NCBI GenBank assembly: GCA_009929215.1
Contig: SAAX01000024.1
Coordinates: forward strand, 1-36,312
DNA: 36,312 nucleotides
Direction of reading: 5' to 3'
Origin: Deltaproteobacteria bacterium
GTDB lineage: Bacteria; Desulfobacterota; Desulfovibrionia; Desulfovibrionales; Desulfovibrionaceae
Part shown: positions 34,699 through 36,312 of the stretch, in pieces
Layout of the letters: the number at the start of each line of letters is the position of its first letter
Numbering within the stretch: the first letter of the stretch is position 1
Translations under genes and position numbers: made by a program
Notes under the pieces: generated by a model
Database searches by the model: none
Told to the model about the DNA's origin: nothing
What the model saw: the letters and a program-made list of their open reading frames with translations, nothing else

Positions 34699-35367
34699 GT
34701 GCTGGATACGGCCTTTTTCAGCACCGAGCTTTTGCCCGCGCTCAACAAGGGGCTGCTGGTTTCACTGGCGCTCATAGTGCCCGCAGGAACCCTGGGCTTT
34801 GTGGGCGGCGTGCTGCTTGGTTGTGCCCGCGCCTTTGGCCCCCAGTGGCTGCGCCGCCTTGGCAACGGCTACACCTCGCTTATACGCGGCGTGCCCCTGG
34901 CAGTGCAGCTCATGATGATCTACTACGCCCTGCCCAAACTCGGTATTTTCTTTTCGCCCTTTGGCGCGGCGCTCACCAGTTTTACCCTGTGCACTGCGGC
35001 CTATCAGTCGGAATATGTGCGCGGCGCCCTGCTTTCCATCAGGCAGGGGCAGGTGCGCGCGGCTCAAGCGCTTGGCTTCAGCCAGTGGCAGACTGTGGCG
35101 TGGATCATCATTCCGCAGGCTGCGCGCCGAGCACTGCCCGGCTGCGGCAACGAGATCATCTACCTTATCAAGTACAGCTCGCTGGCCTATCTGGTTACCT
35201 GCATGGAACTGATGGGCGAAGGCAAGGTGGTGGCCTCTGACACGTTTAGGTTCACCGAGGTTTTCATTGCCGTGGGCGCTTACTATCTTGCCATGGTTAC
35301 CCTGGCCACTTTTTTGCTGCGCTGGCTCGAAGAACGTTTTCGCATTCCCGGTTTTGGCGCACGCTAG
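34699..35367 (+). CDS. Polar amino acid ABC transporter permease 2
   Basis: A 222-aa permease of the same family as the gene at 33245, with about five helices (GLLVSLALIVPAGTLGFVGG, LIRGVPLAVQLMMIYYALPK). The EAA loop reads EYVRGALLSIRQGQVRAAQA, then LGFSQWQTVAWIIIPQAARR. The pair would form a heterodimer. The GTG start immediately follows the TAA of the ATPase gene, with GGAGATGGGGG upstream. A terminator follows the stop. Confidence 0.93.
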   Translation: MLDTAFFSTELLPALNKGLLVSLALIVPAGTLGFVGGVLLGCARAFGPQWLRRLGNGYTSLIRGVPLAVQLMMIYYALPKLGIFFSPFGAALTSFTLCTAAYQSEYVRGALLSIRQGQVRAAQALGFSQWQTVAWIIIPQAARRALPGCGNEIIYLIKYSSLAYLVTCMELMGEGKVVASDTFRFTEVFIAVGAYYLAMVTLATFLLRWLEERFRIPGFGAR

Positions 35368-35393
35368 CAGCCAGCTCCCGCATATTTACGCAA

Positions 35394-35417
35394 AAAGGCC
35401 CGCTTTCGCGGGCCTTT
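35394..35417. terminator. Terminator between the ABC operon and the convergent 115-aa gene
   Basis: AAAGGCCCGC (35394-35403) pairs exactly with GCGGGCCTTT (35408-35417) around a TTTC loop, with A/T runs on both outer sides, so it can work in both directions. Confidence 0.85.
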
Positions 35418-35460
35418 GAACATTTTGCACCTTGCGTGCTTCTCTTTTTGGGGCAGGCTG

Positions 35461-35808
35461 CTAGTCCTGCCCAAGCTCGCTTTTGAGCCAGGCCTTTACC
35501 TCTGGCGTGGGCTCACTGATGCCCCGCCATGCGCCGTGAACCTTGCGGTAATCTTCTTCCAGCCCTTGGGGCAGAGGCACGGTAATCAGGTCTTCCGCCC
35601 GCTCGGAATTGCGCTTCACCAGCCGGATAACAGGGGGTTCCTGCCAGCTGTCCACCACAAAATAGTGGGACACGTCTTCCTTGGAGCGCACTGGCGGGTA
35701 TTCTGAATGCCAGTCGTTGTTGCCCCATTCAAGATACATGGTAACCGCGTGTTCGGGCGAAAGGTTCCAATCTATATTATAAAGAGAAAAATCCTTCAGG
35801 CTTGTCAT
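35461..35808 (-). CDS. Conserved Desulfovibrio-type protein (DVU0772-like), 115 aa
   Basis: This small soluble protein begins MTSLKDFSLYNIDWNLSPEH and contains AVTMYLEWGNNDWHSEYPPV, RSKEDVSHYFVVDSWQEPPV and IRLVKRNSERAEDL. It has no signal peptide or membrane helix and is rich in Trp and acidic residues. From memory it resembles an abundant protein of unknown function in Desulfovibrio vulgaris (DVU0772); I cannot verify that here. A perfect AAGGAGG lies before the ATG, which suggests strong translation; an earlier frame start at 35862 falls in the promoter. An AT-rich dyad overlaps the promoter. Confidence 0.82.
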   Translation of the reverse strand: MTSLKDFSLYNIDWNLSPEHAVTMYLEWGNNDWHSEYPPVRSKEDVSHYFVVDSWQEPPVIRLVKRNSERAEDLITVPLPQGLEEDYRKVHGAWRGISEPTPEVKAWLKSELGQD

Positions 35809-35830
35809 GGCTTCCTCCTTTTGACTTGAT

Positions 35831-35862
35831 TTATTAATAACAATTATTGATAAATTAAGCAA
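35831..35862 (-). promoter_or_regulatory. Sigma-70-type promoter overlapped by an AT-rich dyad
   Basis: On the minus strand TTGCTT (35857-35862) and TATTAA (35834-35839) are 17 bp apart. The segment 35831-35853 is a near-palindrome: TTAT, AATAA / TTATT, ATAA arms around a 3-bp centre. This placement suits a repressor site. It matches a Fur box only partly, so no regulator is assigned. Confidence 0.55.
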
Positions 35863-35908
35863 GGGGGGTCAACGACCTTTTCTGCCTACGGCCAGCGGTT
35901 CGCCCGAG

Positions 35909-36312
35909 TTACTGGTTCCTTTTTGCCCGTTCGGCCTCCATGCGCCGCTGGTTGCGAATGCGCTCCAGGCGGGTTTGCTGAGCCTGCTCACGCTGTTGTT
36001 TTGCTTCTTCAAGCAATTTTTCGCGCTTACGGTCAAAAACCAGCGTGGTTCGCAGCGCCGCTATGCCCAGAGAAACCACAGTGACAATCAGAATAAGAAT
36101 TCTTTGGATAGACCAGGGTTCTGAGCCCAAAATGGCTTTGAGCCAGCCAAGCCCAAAGGATTCACCCCAAAAATAGACCGATGGCACAGCAATAAAGCAG
36201 AGCAGCAGGCCAACGGCCTCTAGCCACATAAAGGTTTTGAGCAGGGTGAGGCCAAAGAGCGTTCCGTCGCGCACCATACGCAAAAACTGCAAGCGTTTGC
36301 GCAGGCTGCGCA
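35909..36312 (-). CDS. Small membrane protein with basic coiled-coil tail, possibly cut by the window edge
   Basis: The frame is open up to the window edge (36312), so the true start may lie outside. Internal candidates are TTG at 36292 and ATG at 36277. Two hydrophobic helices are visible (LKTFMWLEAVGLLLCFIAVP and ILILIVTVVSLGIAALRTTL). A highly charged C-terminal helix of about 40 residues follows (KREKLLEEAKQQREQAQQTR, then LERIRNQRRMEAERAKRNQ), typical of a cytoplasmic coiled coil. No family was recognised and no function is proposed. Confidence 0.7.
   Translation of the reverse strand, partial: RSLRKRLQFLRMVRDGTLFGLTLLKTFMWLEAVGLLLCFIAVPSVYFWGESFGLGWLKAILGSEPWSIQRILILIVTVVSLGIAALRTTLVFDRKREKLLEEAKQQREQAQQTRLERIRNQRRMEAERAKRNQ

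Noticed and set aside
35831..35853. AT-rich dyad read as a Fur box.
   Set aside because: Only about 11 of 19 positions match the classical consensus by hand alignment, so the regulator is left open.

Overview
The window looks like chromosomal DNA from a Desulfovibrio-type sulfate reducer (Desulfovibrionaceae). This is inferred from gene content and remembered synteny, not from a marker gene. The GC content is moderately high, and most starts follow good GGAGG-like ribosome binding sites. The cluster lysS - lolC - lolD - bamA - AMIN/Amidase_3 amidase - skp - fabZ is an envelope-biogenesis layout I associate with that family. No rRNA, tRNA, CRISPR array, insertion sequence or prophage was seen.

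Positions 1-3,870 hold a metal or envelope-stress module of ZraSR/ZraP type. A response regulator (cut by the window edge) and a sensor kinase are read leftward. A SHOCT-domain membrane peptide, a 55-aa secreted peptide and a Met/His/Gly-rich ZraP-like protein are read rightward from a near-consensus sigma-54 promoter. Between the two arms lies a perfect 13-bp inverted repeat that resembles the ZraR operator. The kinase sensor loop carries the same kind of His/Met/Gly-rich sequence as the output protein.

Positions 3,876-8,035 hold an uncharacterised protein, a universal stress protein, the hisC-cmk pair (overlapping at ATGA) and a TPR protein behind a second sigma-54 promoter. Positions 8,291-10,484 hold a membrane protein resembling putative AbiC-type abortive-infection proteins, a DUF486 small transporter-like protein and a TSUP permease.

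Two paralogous 697-aa chemoreceptors, on opposite strands about 5.6 kb apart, flank an AlkA-type glycosylase, a UPF0210 protein, a double-ACT regulator and lysS. Both chemoreceptors have GCCGATAA upstream, the -10 of a flagellar sigma-28 promoter. The second one sits behind the lysS terminator, between lysS and the Lol/Bam cluster.

Positions 20,623-29,315 are the outer-membrane and cell-wall cluster: a single LolC/E-type subunit, LolD, a BamA with an extra N-terminal domain and five POTRA domains, a large amidase with a duplicated helical N-terminus, Skp and FabZ. Positions 29,471-32,013 hold two translationally coupled glycan genes on the minus strand (a WbaP-like phosphoglycosyltransferase and a GT9 transferase). 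Positions 32,414-35,367 hold a four-gene polar amino acid ABC importer with a stable hairpin behind the binding-protein gene. The window ends with two small minus-strand genes, one under an AT-rich dyad and the last running off the edge.
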